55,027 nucleotides of DNA from an uncultured Acetatifactor sp. (GCA_910586775.1 CAJUJN010000025.1:1-55027); one strand, 5' to 3'; positions 41,382 to 50,462 are shown, counted from the stretch's first letter. Made by a program: numbers and translations. Notes: generated by a model not told the origin, from the letters alone.

Positions 41382-41792
41382 ATGAAAGTACTGAATATTA
41401 TAGCAGCAGTGACAGGCGCAATTTTCAGACTGGTAGTTGCCATAGCGGTGGTTTACCTGATCTATCAGGGAGCCGGAATCTGCTATGACTATGGTTATCG
41501 TATTTTCACGGAGCCGGCGATATCCAACGGGGAGGGGCGGACAGTGACAGTGACTATCACCGAGAGTATGTCGCCCATGGAGATCGGGGAATTGTTCGAG
41601 AGCAGAGGACTGGTTAGAGATGCGAAGCTTTTTACCCTGCAGTATTACCTTTCCGAGTACATGAAAGATGTGGGAGCGGGGACTTTCGAACTGAGTACTG
41701 CCATGACTGCGGAGGAAATGATGGCGGCCATGGTGGTTGAAGAAGAGGAGACAGAGGAAGAGGAAACAGAGGAAGAGGAAACCGGCGAATAG
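41382..41792 (+). CDS. MltG-like membrane protein without the catalytic domain
   Basis: 136 residues. A membrane helix at about 9-30 is followed by the LysM-like start of the MltG/YceG family (TVTVTITESMSPMEIGELFESRGLV, then DVGAGTFELSTAMTAEEMMAAM). True MltG continues for about 200 residues with the endolytic transglycosylase domain; here it stops and ends in an acidic tail of EEEET repeats. ATG 41382 follows GGGAGG at 41371-41376. The position between rnj and trmR equals yrrL (mltG) in Bacillus. It may be a peptidoglycan-binding or scaffold remnant with a regulatory role, or a partial partner of a full-length MltG elsewhere. Confidence 0.75.
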   Translation: MKVLNIIAAVTGAIFRLVVAIAVVYLIYQGAGICYDYGYRIFTEPAISNGEGRTVTVTITESMSPMEIGELFESRGLVRDAKLFTLQYYLSEYMKDVGAGTFELSTAMTAEEMMAAMVVEEEETEEEETEEEETGE

Positions 41793-41859
41793 GGCAGAAG
41801 ATACAGCAATCCGGCTGCACGGAATCCGAAAGGCCGGTCTGACATAGAAGGATGCACAT

Positions 41860-42504
41860 ATGATCATAGATGAGAGAATGTCTGTCTTCATTGACTCGTT
41901 AGACAGGGGAAATACGCCTTTTCTGGATACATTGGAAAAGGCGGCGTTGGGAGAGCAGATTCCTATCATACGGAAATCTATGCAGAGCCTGCTGAAATTT
42001 CTCCTTGCCCTTGCAAAGCCGGAGCGGATTCTGGAGGTGGGAACTGCAGTGGGCTTTTCGGCATTGCTGATGAGCGAGTATGCGCCGGAATCCTGCCGTA
42101 TTACCACCATTGAAAATTATAAAAAACGGATTCCCGTTGCCAGAGAGAATTTCAGGCGGGCGGGTAAAGAGGACAGGATTACGCTTCTGGAAGGGGATGC
42201 AGCGGAGGTTTTAAAGGGGCTGTCAGGCGCTTATGATATGATTTTCATGGATGCTGCAAAGGGGCAGTACATCCGCTTTCTTCCGGATGTGCTGCGGCTG
42301 CTGTCACCCGGCGGTCTGTTGGTGTCGGACAATGTGCTCCAGGACGGAGATATCATAGAGTCCCGTTTTGCAGTGGAGAGGCGGAACCGTACGATTCATG
42401 CCAGAATGCGGGAATATCTCTATGAACTGAAGCATCATCCGGAGTTGGAGACCGTGGTGCTGCCGGTTGGAGACGGCGTGGCACTGAGTACGAAACTGTC
42501 GTAG
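41860..42504 (+). CDS. trmR: tRNA 5-hydroxyuridine O-methyltransferase (TrmR/YrrM-like)
   Basis: 214 residues, class I SAM methyltransferase of the O-methyltransferase 3 family. Motif I is RILEVGTAVGFSALLM near 58, and the metal-binding DAAKGQY and SDNVLQDG motifs lie near 130 and 155. The order mltG-like, this gene, then a U32 peptidase matches yrrL-yrrM-yrrN/O of Bacillus, where YrrM (TrmR) methylates ho5U34 made by the U32 proteins into mo5U34. This synteny supports the tRNA role over catechol-type methylation. Confidence 0.85.
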   Translation: MIIDERMSVFIDSLDRGNTPFLDTLEKAALGEQIPIIRKSMQSLLKFLLALAKPERILEVGTAVGFSALLMSEYAPESCRITTIENYKKRIPVARENFRRAGKEDRITLLEGDAAEVLKGLSGAYDMIFMDAAKGQYIRFLPDVLRLLSPGGLLVSDNVLQDGDIIESRFAVERRNRTIHARMREYLYELKHHPELETVVLPVGDGVALSTKLS

Positions 42505-42830
42505 AAAGCCGGTTTCCGGGAAGAGGATATTGAACGAAATGAGGGGCAGGCTGTTGCTTCGGTTGCAGAGCAACGGCCGCAGGTGTTTTTGCACAGATAG
42601 GATAGAAGAGTCAGGCAGAGTGCCATATGACACTTGCGCTGATAGAGGGCTCAGGCAGAGTATGGACTGTGCGCTGGAAGAGGAAACAGATGGAGCGGGA
42701 ATCGGTGGAGCTGTCGGGAAGTAATGCCTGCACACAATACAGAAAAATGATCGGGAAACCGAAGCACGTATTGTAAGAAAGCAGACATTGACCGGTGGCT
42801 TCTGTATGTTTGGAAAGGGTATGCAGGATT
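42505..42830. other. Intergenic region before the U32 gene
   Basis: 326 bases. No gene, terminator or clear promoter is supported. TCAGGCAGAGT occurs twice about 40 bases apart (near 42610 and 42650), which may be a chance direct repeat. Confidence 0.3.
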
Positions 42831-44168
42831 ATGAAGAATAGAAAAAAACCGGAGTTACTGATTCCGGCGGCCAGCCTGGAAGTGCTGAAGACAGCGGTCA
42901 TATTCGGGGCGGATGCCGTATATATCGGCGGCGAGGCTTTTGGACTGCGGGCCAAGGCGAAGAATTTTACCGTGGAGGAGATGGCGGAGGGAATTTCCTT
43001 TGCCCATGCCCGCGGCGTAAGGGTGTATGTCACGGCGAATATTCTTGCCCACAATGGGGATTTGGAAGGAGCAGAGCAATATTTCAGGGAACTGCGGGAC
43101 ATGAAGCCGGAGCCCTGCGATGCGCTGATTATTTCGGATCCCGGATTGTTTGCCATTGCGAAAGAGGTGTGGCCTCAGGTTGAAATCCATATTTCCACCC
43201 AGGCGAACAACACCAACTATCGGACCTACCTGTTCTGGTGGAAGCTGGGGGCAAAGCGGGTGGTGGCCGCAAGGGAGCTGTCGCTGGAAGAAATACGGGC
43301 TATTCGGGAGCATATTCCGGAGGAGATGGAGATTGAGAGCTTCGTACAGGGCTCCATGTGTATATCCTATTCCGGCAGGTGTCTTTTGAGCAATTATTTT
43401 ACGGGGAGAGACGCCAATCAGGGTTCCTGTACCCATCCCTGCCGTTGGAAATATGCGGTGGTGGAGGAGACCAGGCCGGGAGAAGTTCTGCCGGTGTATG
43501 AGAATGAGCGGGGAACCTATATTTTTAATTCCAAAGATTTATGTATGATAGACCATATTCCAGAACTTGTGGAGGCCGGGATTGACAGCTTTAAGATAGA
43601 AGGGCGCATGAAGACGGCGCTCTATGTGGCGACGGTGACCAGGACTTACCGGAGGGCTGTTGATGATTATTTTCAGTCGCCGGAGAAGTATGCATCCGGG
43701 GTGGCGTGGTACAGGGAGGAGATTTCCAAGTGCACCCACAGGCACTTTTCCACGGGTTTTTATTTCGGGAAGCCCGGGGCGGAGAGCCAGATTTATGATA
43801 ACAGCACTTATGTGAATGAGTATACTTATCTGGGGATGATTGAAGAGACAGCGGAAGAACCCGGGCCATGGCAGGATAAGGAAGGCCGGGGGGCAGCAGT
43901 GGCTGAAAGAGGCCGGGAGATGAAAACGGCAGGTCTGGATAATTTGTTGGCGCGGTTCGAACAGCGCAACAAATTTACAGTGGGCGAATCCATTGAGATT
44001 ATGAAACCTGACGGAAGGAATGTGGCGGTGACGGTGGAAGCGCTGTATACAGAGGAAGGCGAAGCGGTGGAAAGCTGTCCCCATGCCAGGCAGGTATTGT
44101 GGGTAAGGCTTTCGGAAAATGCGGAATGCGGGGATTTGCTCAGGAGAAAAGAGGGGAGCACAGGTTAG
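42831..44168 (+). CDS. U32 family peptidase-like tRNA hydroxylation protein (TrhP-like)
   Basis: 445 residues. Typical U32 motifs: ELLIPAASLEVLKTAVIFGADAV split here as PAASLEVLK and GADAVYIGG, then the signature ESFVQGSMCISYSGRCLLS near 180 with cysteines, and GSCTHPCRWKY near 205. In Bacillus and E. coli (TrhP) these proteins bind prephenate-related substrate and an Fe-S cluster and form ho5U34 in tRNA. One gene here corresponds to yrrN/yrrO. ATG 42831 has GGAAAGGG at 42812-42819 and AGGA closer. The last codons form part of the terminator. Confidence 0.9.
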   Translation: MKNRKKPELLIPAASLEVLKTAVIFGADAVYIGGEAFGLRAKAKNFTVEEMAEGISFAHARGVRVYVTANILAHNGDLEGAEQYFRELRDMKPEPCDALIISDPGLFAIAKEVWPQVEIHISTQANNTNYRTYLFWWKLGAKRVVAARELSLEEIRAIREHIPEEMEIESFVQGSMCISYSGRCLLSNYFTGRDANQGSCTHPCRWKYAVVEETRPGEVLPVYENERGTYIFNSKDLCMIDHIPELVEAGIDSFKIEGRMKTALYVATVTRTYRRAVDDYFQSPEKYASGVAWYREEISKCTHRHFSTGFYFGKPGAESQIYDNSTYVNEYTYLGMIEETAEEPGPWQDKEGRGAAVAERGREMKTAGLDNLLARFEQRNKFTVGESIEIMKPDGRNVAVTVEALYTEEGEAVESCPHARQVLWVRLSENAECGDLLRRKEGSTG

Positions 44169-44194
44169 GGGTAGTACCTGTACTCCTTTTATTT
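44155..44194. terminator. Terminator overlapping the U32 stop codon
   Basis: GGAG-C-ACAGGT (44155-44165) pairs with ACCTGT-A-CTCC (44176-44186), followed by TTTTATTT. It includes the stop of the U32 gene and abuts the stop of the converging minus-strand gene, so it may act in both directions. Confidence 0.75.
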
Positions 44195-45985
44195 GCGGTA
44201 AATGCGTATATACCGCCCGTCATTTACCTGCGTATACCCGAATTCGTTTTCAATATACTTTATCAGCCACCCTTCCGGGTCTGTCATCAGTTGGCCGTAC
44301 CAACAGTCTGCAATAATGACATTCGGATACTTTTCCGGGTACATCTCCCAGTATTCCAGAAGCCGCTCATCATAAGCGGTGGGATTGACGATGGAATAAT
44401 GAGAAATTTCCACATCTTTGAACAGATACTGTATGGTGCCCAGGTTCATGACCTGATCTACCATAATCAGAACCCTGTCTCCGTCCTGTATGTAGGACTG
44501 CCAGTCTTCATGATCACAATTATAGATATAGGCACCCATGTAGTTGGAGATGATTCCGGCGGCAGGGCCCTCCCGCATAATGCCGCCGCTCTGAAGCACA
44601 TTGTTGTAATCCGTGCCTGAACGCAGGGGGTAAGCTTTGCCGAACACTGACGTCAGGCACCAGAGCAGTAATGTGGCATAAATCCATTTGCTCTCCTGTT
44701 CATTGCCGTTTTGTTCAATGGCGGATATAAGCAGAACCGCACCGCAGAACGCCGCAGGCATGGCGTGGGGGATGGATTCCGTAAGGGTGAGGTCTGTCAG
44801 ATAGACTACCGCCAGGAGGGACAGGACTGCGCCTGCCATGATGTATTGCAGAAATTTCCTTTGCATTGGGTCTGCGACCGGAATTACCTTATTCATTCCC
44901 TCACAGGTATCTGAAGCGGGTAATGTGTGATTCGGCCTGCCTGCGGCGGAATTCCTACAGGCGCACAGGCCTGCCAGCGCAAAAGCAGCCAGGTGGATAT
45001 GCATGGTTTCATAGCCCTTTCCCAGTATTGTCCAGTAAAAGAACTCCACAAAGCAGGCTAAAACGGCAGTCAGGCAGCAGGTCTGCTTCCGGTTCAGATT
45101 TTTCCGTTTTGCCACTGCTGTTGCGAGAGCCAGGCATAATCCCCACAGTGCCGCCATATAGAGGAAGCTTGTCAGAAAGGAAAGCAGTTTCTTTCCCGGG
45201 GTGAGGGAATGGGTCACATCTCCGGACAGAATATGGGAAAGCGTTTCCAGAAGCGCTCCCGGCGTCGTATAAGTAAACAGCATGCCAAGGTATCCCAGGC
45301 CGCACAGGGCACATACGAAAGTGATGATTCCCATGTCCCGCCATTTACTGCTTCCGGAGAATCGGGCGGGCAAGAGCAGCACAAAGGGGAACAGAACCAG
45401 GCAGGAAGGGTAGGACAGTACATTCAGCACCAGGGAAAGGGCAGCGAGAACCAGATACCGCCGTTTTTTTCCACAGGTGTAATACCGGACGAAAAACAGT
45501 GTCAGCAAAGTATAGCACCATACCTGCATGATGCCGAATTCCGGCATGATGATCTGCTTGGGAATGGTATTATAATAGATCAGGGCCAGCAGCCGGGCAT
45601 ATTTTACATCCAGAGAGTCCTTCAGAACCCGGTACAGATAAAGGCTGATGCCCAGATGAAGCAGGGTTCCGCAGAGGCGCAGATACAATACGACTCCGGT
45701 AGTGCCAAACAGCGCCAGCCAGGGCTTCATTAAAACAGCACATAAAAAAGCAGAGGACTGATGGGGCTCCCACATATCCAGAAAGAGCCTGTCCCCGCGG
45801 ACATTCCTGTAGGCCATTACCAGCTGGTACTCTTCGTCCAGGCCCAGTGAGAAGAATATCATCTTGAGAGAGGCCAGAGCGCTCAAAATGAGAAGCAGCA
45901 GGCGCAGTTGTTTCTGCCGATGCTCGGAAAGCATATGCATTTTCAGATCGCCTGTTCCAGGCTGTTTCGCAATTCCATGTCCCAT
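44189..45985 (-). CDS. Polytopic GT-C-like glycosyltransferase, paralogue 1
   Basis: 598 residues: about eleven membrane helices and a C-terminal soluble domain of about 120 residues. The first external loop has GLDEEYQLVMAYRNVRGD and then MWEPHQSSAFL, and the C-terminus has GIISNYMGAYI, GDRVLIM and EYWEMYPEKYPNVI. The same blocks occur in the gene at 53235-54955, so the two are paralogues. Acidic residues in the first loop suit a GT-C enzyme using polyprenyl-phosphate sugar. The start at 45985 has GGAAAGGAAG 6 bases upstream; an in-phase ATG 46018 has none. It is the last gene of the minus-strand glycosylation operon and likely its external transferase. Confidence 0.75.
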   Translation of the reverse strand: MGHGIAKQPGTGDLKMHMLSEHRQKQLRLLLLILSALASLKMIFFSLGLDEEYQLVMAYRNVRGDRLFLDMWEPHQSSAFLCAVLMKPWLALFGTTGVVLYLRLCGTLLHLGISLYLYRVLKDSLDVKYARLLALIYYNTIPKQIIMPEFGIMQVWCYTLLTLFFVRYYTCGKKRRYLVLAALSLVLNVLSYPSCLVLFPFVLLLPARFSGSSKWRDMGIITFVCALCGLGYLGMLFTYTTPGALLETLSHILSGDVTHSLTPGKKLLSFLTSFLYMAALWGLCLALATAVAKRKNLNRKQTCCLTAVLACFVEFFYWTILGKGYETMHIHLAAFALAGLCACRNSAAGRPNHTLPASDTCEGMNKVIPVADPMQRKFLQYIMAGAVLSLLAVVYLTDLTLTESIPHAMPAAFCGAVLLISAIEQNGNEQESKWIYATLLLWCLTSVFGKAYPLRSGTDYNNVLQSGGIMREGPAAGIISNYMGAYIYNCDHEDWQSYIQDGDRVLIMVDQVMNLGTIQYLFKDVEISHYSIVNPTAYDERLLEYWEMYPEKYPNVIIADCWYGQLMTDPEGWLIKYIENEFGYTQVNDGRYIRIYRK

Positions 45986-46027
45986 TGTTGTCTTCCTTTC
46001 CGGCCGGAGTTGGCTCATGCGGAGATA

Positions 46028-46987
46028 TTACTTTTTTCCGGGAGGGCTTTCGGCTTCTGTTATCTGTGTATCCAGAACTTCATCCACGATATAAGGAGGT
46101 CTGGTTCTGGATGCATCCAGAGTCCTCCAGATGTATTCGCCCAGGATTCCCAGCATCAGCATGATAATGCCCGAGGCGCATAAGAGCACGCACATCAGAG
46201 AGGCCCAGCCGTCGATGGGCGTGCCCTTCGTAAACTTCTCAACAATGACACTGATCAGAAGAAAGACTGCCAACAGGTTGAACAGGATACCCAGCCCGGA
46301 CATAAATCGCAGCGGGAAATAGGAAAAACTCATCACGGAATCCATCACAAGCTTTACCTTTTTGGAGAGCGTCCAGCGGGATTTTCCGATTTCACGGTCC
46401 TGCCTTACAAAATAAATCATATCCGTGCGGAATCCCGCCCAGAGTACCTGCAGGGTCAGAGAGGAATTTTTCTCGTCCAGCCGTTCCAGTACTTCGATTA
46501 CTTTTCTGTCCACCAGATAGCAGTCGCATCCGCCTGCAGGCATGTTTTTGTTGACGATTTTCCGTATTATCGCATAGTACATATTTGCGAAGAATACTTT
46601 CACCGGATTCTCCTTCCGTTCTTTGCGGACGGCCAGAACTACTTTGTTTCCGCGCTTCCAACTGTCATACATTTCCAGAATGATACGGGAGTCTTCCTGG
46701 AGATCAGCCTGTTTGGTGACGGCGCAGTCTCCGCTGCAGGCGCTTAAGCCTGCCAGCAGCGCGGCGTGCTCGCCGAAATTGCGGGACAGCTTTACCAGCT
46801 TCACATGGGAGTCGCGCTCACGCAGCCGGTTCATCACCTGCCAGGAATCGTCCCCGGAACCGTCATCCACAAATACAATTTCATAGTCTTCCAGTCTGCC
46901 CAGGATTTTTTCTTTCATGTCCTCATACAAAAGTTCCAGCGTATCCGCATTGTAATACACCGGAACGATAATTGATATTTTACTCAT
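46028..46987 (-). CDS. Polyprenyl-phosphate GT2 glycosyltransferase (GtrB/CsbB-like)
   Basis: 319 residues. A GT2 domain (1-225) begins ISIIVPVYYNADTL, has EIVFVDDGSGDDSW (DDG metal motif) and a QADLQEDS motif near 95, and is followed by two C-terminal membrane helices (about 233-255 and 268-292) as in GtrB, ArnC and CsbB. It transfers a sugar from a nucleotide donor to undecaprenyl phosphate on the inner face. Its ATG overlaps the stop of the isomerase gene (ATGA), showing tight coupling. With GtrA and the GT-C protein it forms a three-component glycosylation set. Confidence 0.9.
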   Translation of the reverse strand: MSKISIIVPVYYNADTLELLYEDMKEKILGRLEDYEIVFVDDGSGDDSWQVMNRLRERDSHVKLVKLSRNFGEHAALLAGLSACSGDCAVTKQADLQEDSRIILEMYDSWKRGNKVVLAVRKERKENPVKVFFANMYYAIIRKIVNKNMPAGGCDCYLVDRKVIEVLERLDEKNSSLTLQVLWAGFRTDMIYFVRQDREIGKSRWTLSKKVKLVMDSVMSFSYFPLRFMSGLGILFNLLAVFLLISVIVEKFTKGTPIDGWASLMCVLLCASGIIMLMLGILGEYIWRTLDASRTRPPYIVDEVLDTQITEAESPPGKK

Positions 46988-47397
46988 TTTCTCACCATTT
47001 TCAGATAATCATCGTAATTCCTGATATATTCTTTCGGATCATAATGCTCGTTGGACAGCACCAGAAGCACGGAATCCGGCGAAAAGTCGTACATTTCTTT
47101 CCAGACCATGCTTTTCAGATATAAACCCATCCGAGGACGGTTCAGTTCTATGATACGGCTTTCGTGTCCGTTGTCTACCTTTACCCTGCTGGTGCCGGAT
47201 ACGTTGATCATTACAAATTCCGATTTCAGATTGGCATGTTTTCCGCGGATGACTTCTTCGTCCGAGCCATAGATATAAAAAATCCGTGCTATATCAAAAG
47301 GAATGGCGGAACCGCCCTCCACTACCACAAGGTTTCCTCTCTCGTCGCCCAGATCCGGAAAATCCAGAATCTGGATCTGTTCTTCCAGTTTGGTCAT
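46984..47397 (-). CDS. FdtA/WxcM-like sugar 3,4-ketoisomerase
   Basis: 137 residues, single cupin. Segments LPDLGDERGNLVVVE-like start (DFPDLGDERGNL), FYIYGSDEEVIRGKHANLKSEF and GTSRVKVDNG fit dTDP-4-oxo-6-deoxyglucose ketoisomerases FdtA/QdtA. The family's paired catalytic His reads GKHAN here, so the second His of the HxH pair is Asn; catalysis may still occur with the first. It would make a 3-keto sugar for the aminotransferase encoded just upstream. Adjacent to degT-like and GT2 genes. Confidence 0.8.
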   Translation of the reverse strand: MTKLEEQIQILDFPDLGDERGNLVVVEGGSAIPFDIARIFYIYGSDEEVIRGKHANLKSEFVMINVSGTSRVKVDNGHESRIIELNRPRMGLYLKSMVWKEMYDFSPDSVLLVLSNEHYDPKEYIRNYDDYLKMVRK

Positions 47398-47481
47398 GAC
47401 ATTCTCCTGATTGAATCAAATTTTCCTCTGCATTTTGTGCAGGCAGACAATTTTCTGCGTTTTCCTGCGGGTGCAGTACTG

Positions 47482-48576
47482 TCAGACAAATGAGTTGATA
47501 CAGTCTATCGTATATTGCTGTTCTTCCGGCCGCATTCCTGTGTAGAAAGGAAGGGAGAGCACGGTGTCGGCATAACGCTCCGTCACCGGAAAATCTCCGC
47601 GGCAATGCCCCAGGTATCTGTAGGCTTCCGCCAGATGCGGGGGGATAGGATAGTGGATGAGGGTGTTTATCCCTTTCTGTTCCAGGTATTCCGTCAACTC
47701 CCTGCGTCGGCTGGTGCGAATCACATACTGGTGCCAGACAGCCCGGGTGTCTTCCCTCTCCCGGGGCAGAAGGATGTCCCTGTGACGCAGTTCCCGGCTG
47801 TAGACGGCTGCCAGCTGCCTGCGCTCCTCGGTGATTTCCTTCATGTGGGACAGGCGCACATTCAACAGGCCGGCCTGAATCTCATCCAGCCTGGAATTGG
47901 CACCCACCACCTTATTATAATAACGTTTTTCGCTTCCGTAATTCCGAAATACCCGGATGTCTTCTGCCAATTCGGACAGATTGGTGACGATAGCGCCGGC
48001 ATCTCCGAAAGCACCCAGATTTTTGGAGGGATAAAAGGAGAAACATCCCACATCCCCGAAGGTACCGGTCATCTGCCCTTTGTAGAACGCGCCATGGGAC
48101 TGGGCGCAGTCTTCAATCAGCTTCAGCTGATGCTCATGGCAGATGCGGGTAATTTTGTCCATATCAGCCACATGACCGTAGAGATGGACTACCATAACGG
48201 CTTTGGTTCTGTCGGTAATCTTTTCTTCTATTTTATCCGCATCGATCTGGTAATATATATCCGGTTCTACGAAAACAGGTGTGGCGCCGTTTATGGTGAT
48301 GCCCATGACGCTGGCGATATAAGTATTTCCCTGGACGATGACCTCATCGCCGGAGCCGATGCCGAGAAGCCTGACAGCAATCCACAGGGCGTCCAGGCCG
48401 CTTGCCAGGCCTACACAGTACTGCGCGCCGGTATAGGCGGCAAAATTTTCTTCGAAGGTTTTCACTTCGCCGCCCAGGATATACCAGCCTGAACGAAGAA
48501 CTGAAAGAGCTTTTTCCTCGAATTCTTTCTGATATTTATAATAACCGTAGTCCATACGGTTTGACATGATTTTCAT
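47482..48576 (-). CDS. DegT/DnrJ/EryC1 sugar aminotransferase (FdtB-like)
   Basis: 364 residues, PLP-dependent. Typical signatures: GSGDEVIVQGNTYIASV near 75, EDCAQSHGAFYKG near 155, PLP Lys in FYPSKNLGAFGDAG near 183, and YGSEKRYYN near 215. The family aminates keto sugars; next to an FdtA-like isomerase it most likely forms a 3-amino-3,6-dideoxyhexose such as dTDP-Fuc3N or Qui3N. No N-acyltransferase is present in the operon. ATG 48576 has AAAGGA about 13 bases upstream, rather far. Confidence 0.88.
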   Translation of the reverse strand: MKIMSNRMDYGYYKYQKEFEEKALSVLRSGWYILGGEVKTFEENFAAYTGAQYCVGLASGLDALWIAVRLLGIGSGDEVIVQGNTYIASVMGITINGATPVFVEPDIYYQIDADKIEEKITDRTKAVMVVHLYGHVADMDKITRICHEHQLKLIEDCAQSHGAFYKGQMTGTFGDVGCFSFYPSKNLGAFGDAGAIVTNLSELAEDIRVFRNYGSEKRYYNKVVGANSRLDEIQAGLLNVRLSHMKEITEERRQLAAVYSRELRHRDILLPREREDTRAVWHQYVIRTSRRRELTEYLEQKGINTLIHYPIPPHLAEAYRYLGHCRGDFPVTERYADTVLSLPFYTGMRPEEQQYTIDCINSFV

Positions 48577-48693
48577 GAGATTTAGCTATCCTTTCCGGTT
48601 TTTCATGCGCAGATACGGAGGAGGCGTTTAGTCTGTCTTTGAACTGGGTTGCTTCCGAACTGCGTGGAGGCAGGGGACAGTTTTTGTAAGTGA

Positions 48694-49953
48694 TCAATGT
48701 TCCTTGACTTGTGCGCATCCTGCATACGCCGCAAACACACTGCAGGCAAATATCCTGCAGGTAAACTGCCAGTGCTGTTCAGAGTGGTTCTGCGTAATAA
48801 AGAGCCAGGCTAACGGATATAGGGTCAAAAGTACATAGGGTATGATAAGCCGGAAGCTTTTCACCCGGATATCCGGTTTCTTTATCCGCAGCAGCGTAAT
48901 CAGTGCAATTCCGATTAGAATCACATAGCACCAGTTGGCGTATGGCTGTATGTTTTTCCAGACTACACTGAAAAAGCCGATGATTCTGGACTGCCCGGAA
49001 GCGCTGTCAGTTCTGGCTGCGAGCGTGGAAACGGCATCCTGAATAACGGAACTGTCAGTGAGCAGATCGGTGAGTATCCATTTGGATGCCCACAGCCCTA
49101 TATATCCCCATAGCCACTGGACACTGAATTTCAGTATTTTACCCAGGGAAGAGCGTACGGTATCGGTGTGAAGATACAGGTACACGCACAGCGGAAATAC
49201 GAGGGTAACCAACGGGTAAGTCAAAAAGTCAAAATATGCGGCCGCCATTCCCACCATCAGGAAAAATATACAGTACACTCCCTTATCGCTGAAACACGAA
49301 TCAAACTTTAACTGGATCAGAAGAGAAAGCACCATAATATAAAAACATATGCTCAGGGACAGAGAAGCATATGTGCTCACAAAAAACAGAAAAGGAAGCG
49401 ACAAAAGGAAACCTGTTGCCAGCGGTGATGCGTTTTTCCGGCATAGGGCCATAACCACAAACCCTGCCAGCAACAGCTGGACAGCGGAGTTGAGAAGCCG
49501 TATGGTGTTGAAGGAAGTCAGCAGCAAAAGCGGCTTCAGAACGACCAGATACCCATGCCAGTACCGGGCATATTCCACTTCGCGGGGCTGGGGTACATTT
49601 TCCAGATAATCCTTCAGGGAGTAGCCGGGGTTCCAGCCGCTTTCCAGCTCATAGGATTCCCCGCGGTACATATGCAGAACCTGTTCCAGCAGGCTGTGGC
49701 CGTTTGATTCGTATACGGCATGCTCCAGCATCAGGCAGTCAGTGAAATTGCCGGTCAGAGTGGAGCGGTAGCCGTCTATGACGACTTCGTCTTCAAATTC
49801 TTTTTCGATCATCGGAAGCGACCAGTAGACATGCTCTCTTATGGAATCCAAGGGCAGCAAATGTACCAGCAGCAGGGCGGCAAGTCCCAATACACTCCCT
49901 GCGATAATCAGCAACAGGTTGCTTATGAGTGTGTGCAAAATACGATTTCTCAT
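48694..49953 (-). CDS. Polytopic membrane protein of the glycosylation operon
   Basis: 419 residues with about nine or ten hydrophobic segments; not firmly recognised. A TM1 near residues 8-32 is followed by a long external loop of about 100 residues with an aromatic-rich motif (EYARYWHGYLVVLKPLL), then repeated helices. The layout suits a GT-C glycosyltransferase or a glycan-handling partner. Start at 49953 follows AGAGGT. It lies 44 bases after gtrA, so it probably belongs to the same pathway. Confidence 0.65.
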   Translation of the reverse strand: MRNRILHTLISNLLLIIAGSVLGLAALLLVHLLPLDSIREHVYWSLPMIEKEFEDEVVIDGYRSTLTGNFTDCLMLEHAVYESNGHSLLEQVLHMYRGESYELESGWNPGYSLKDYLENVPQPREVEYARYWHGYLVVLKPLLLLTSFNTIRLLNSAVQLLLAGFVVMALCRKNASPLATGFLLSLPFLFFVSTYASLSLSICFYIMVLSLLIQLKFDSCFSDKGVYCIFFLMVGMAAAYFDFLTYPLVTLVFPLCVYLYLHTDTVRSSLGKILKFSVQWLWGYIGLWASKWILTDLLTDSSVIQDAVSTLAARTDSASGQSRIIGFFSVVWKNIQPYANWCYVILIGIALITLLRIKKPDIRVKSFRLIIPYVLLTLYPLAWLFITQNHSEQHWQFTCRIFACSVFAAYAGCAQVKEH

Positions 49954-49997
49954 CGATTTTACCTCTGTTGTTCGGAAAAATGTCCCTGGCAGGGCAC

Positions 49998-50462
49998 TTA
50001 TAAAGTGTCATGTTTCTGGCGGTAGGCCCAGAATTTGTTCAGGATGAAATTCAGTGGCACCGTTATACATAAATTAAGGAAAGTTGCAATAAAGTGAGGA
50101 ATTCCCAGAAGGCGTTCCTGGATAAACAGGAGTATGCCTGTCAGCACGAGCTCCGTCAGCGCGTAGGAGGCATATACCTTTGCCAGGGCCTTATACCAGG
50201 GCTGCCGCAACTCTTCCTGCTGCCGGAATACAAATCGACTGTTCAGCAGATAGGAGATCAGCACCGTGATCAGAAAGGAAATCAGATTGCATATCTGTTC
50301 ATGGAGACGAAGGCCGTAATAGCAGGTATTGGTGATTATATAAGACAAAACTGTATTAACAGCGCCTACAATGCCGAATTTGAGAAACTGCGCCAGGGAC
50401 GGCGGAAGCTTTCGGAATAATCGGTCCATTCTATTGTTTTGCCTGCTGTTGTTCAGCTTCAT
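49998..50462 (-). CDS. GtrA-like flippase
   Basis: 154 residues with four membrane helices, the GtrA family plan. Typical start LAQFLKFGIVGAVNTVLSYI, and FLNSRFVF-like motif YLLNSRFVFRQQE, ending NFILNKFWAYRQ. GtrA proteins flip undecaprenyl-phosphate sugars made by a GT2 partner. It is the first gene of the minus-strand operon, with GAGGTG before ATG and a strong promoter upstream. Confidence 0.9.
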   Translation of the reverse strand: MKLNNSRQNNRMDRLFRKLPPSLAQFLKFGIVGAVNTVLSYIITNTCYYGLRLHEQICNLISFLITVLISYLLNSRFVFRQQEELRQPWYKALAKVYASYALTELVLTGILLFIQERLLGIPHFIATFLNLCITVPLNFILNKFWAYRQKHDTL

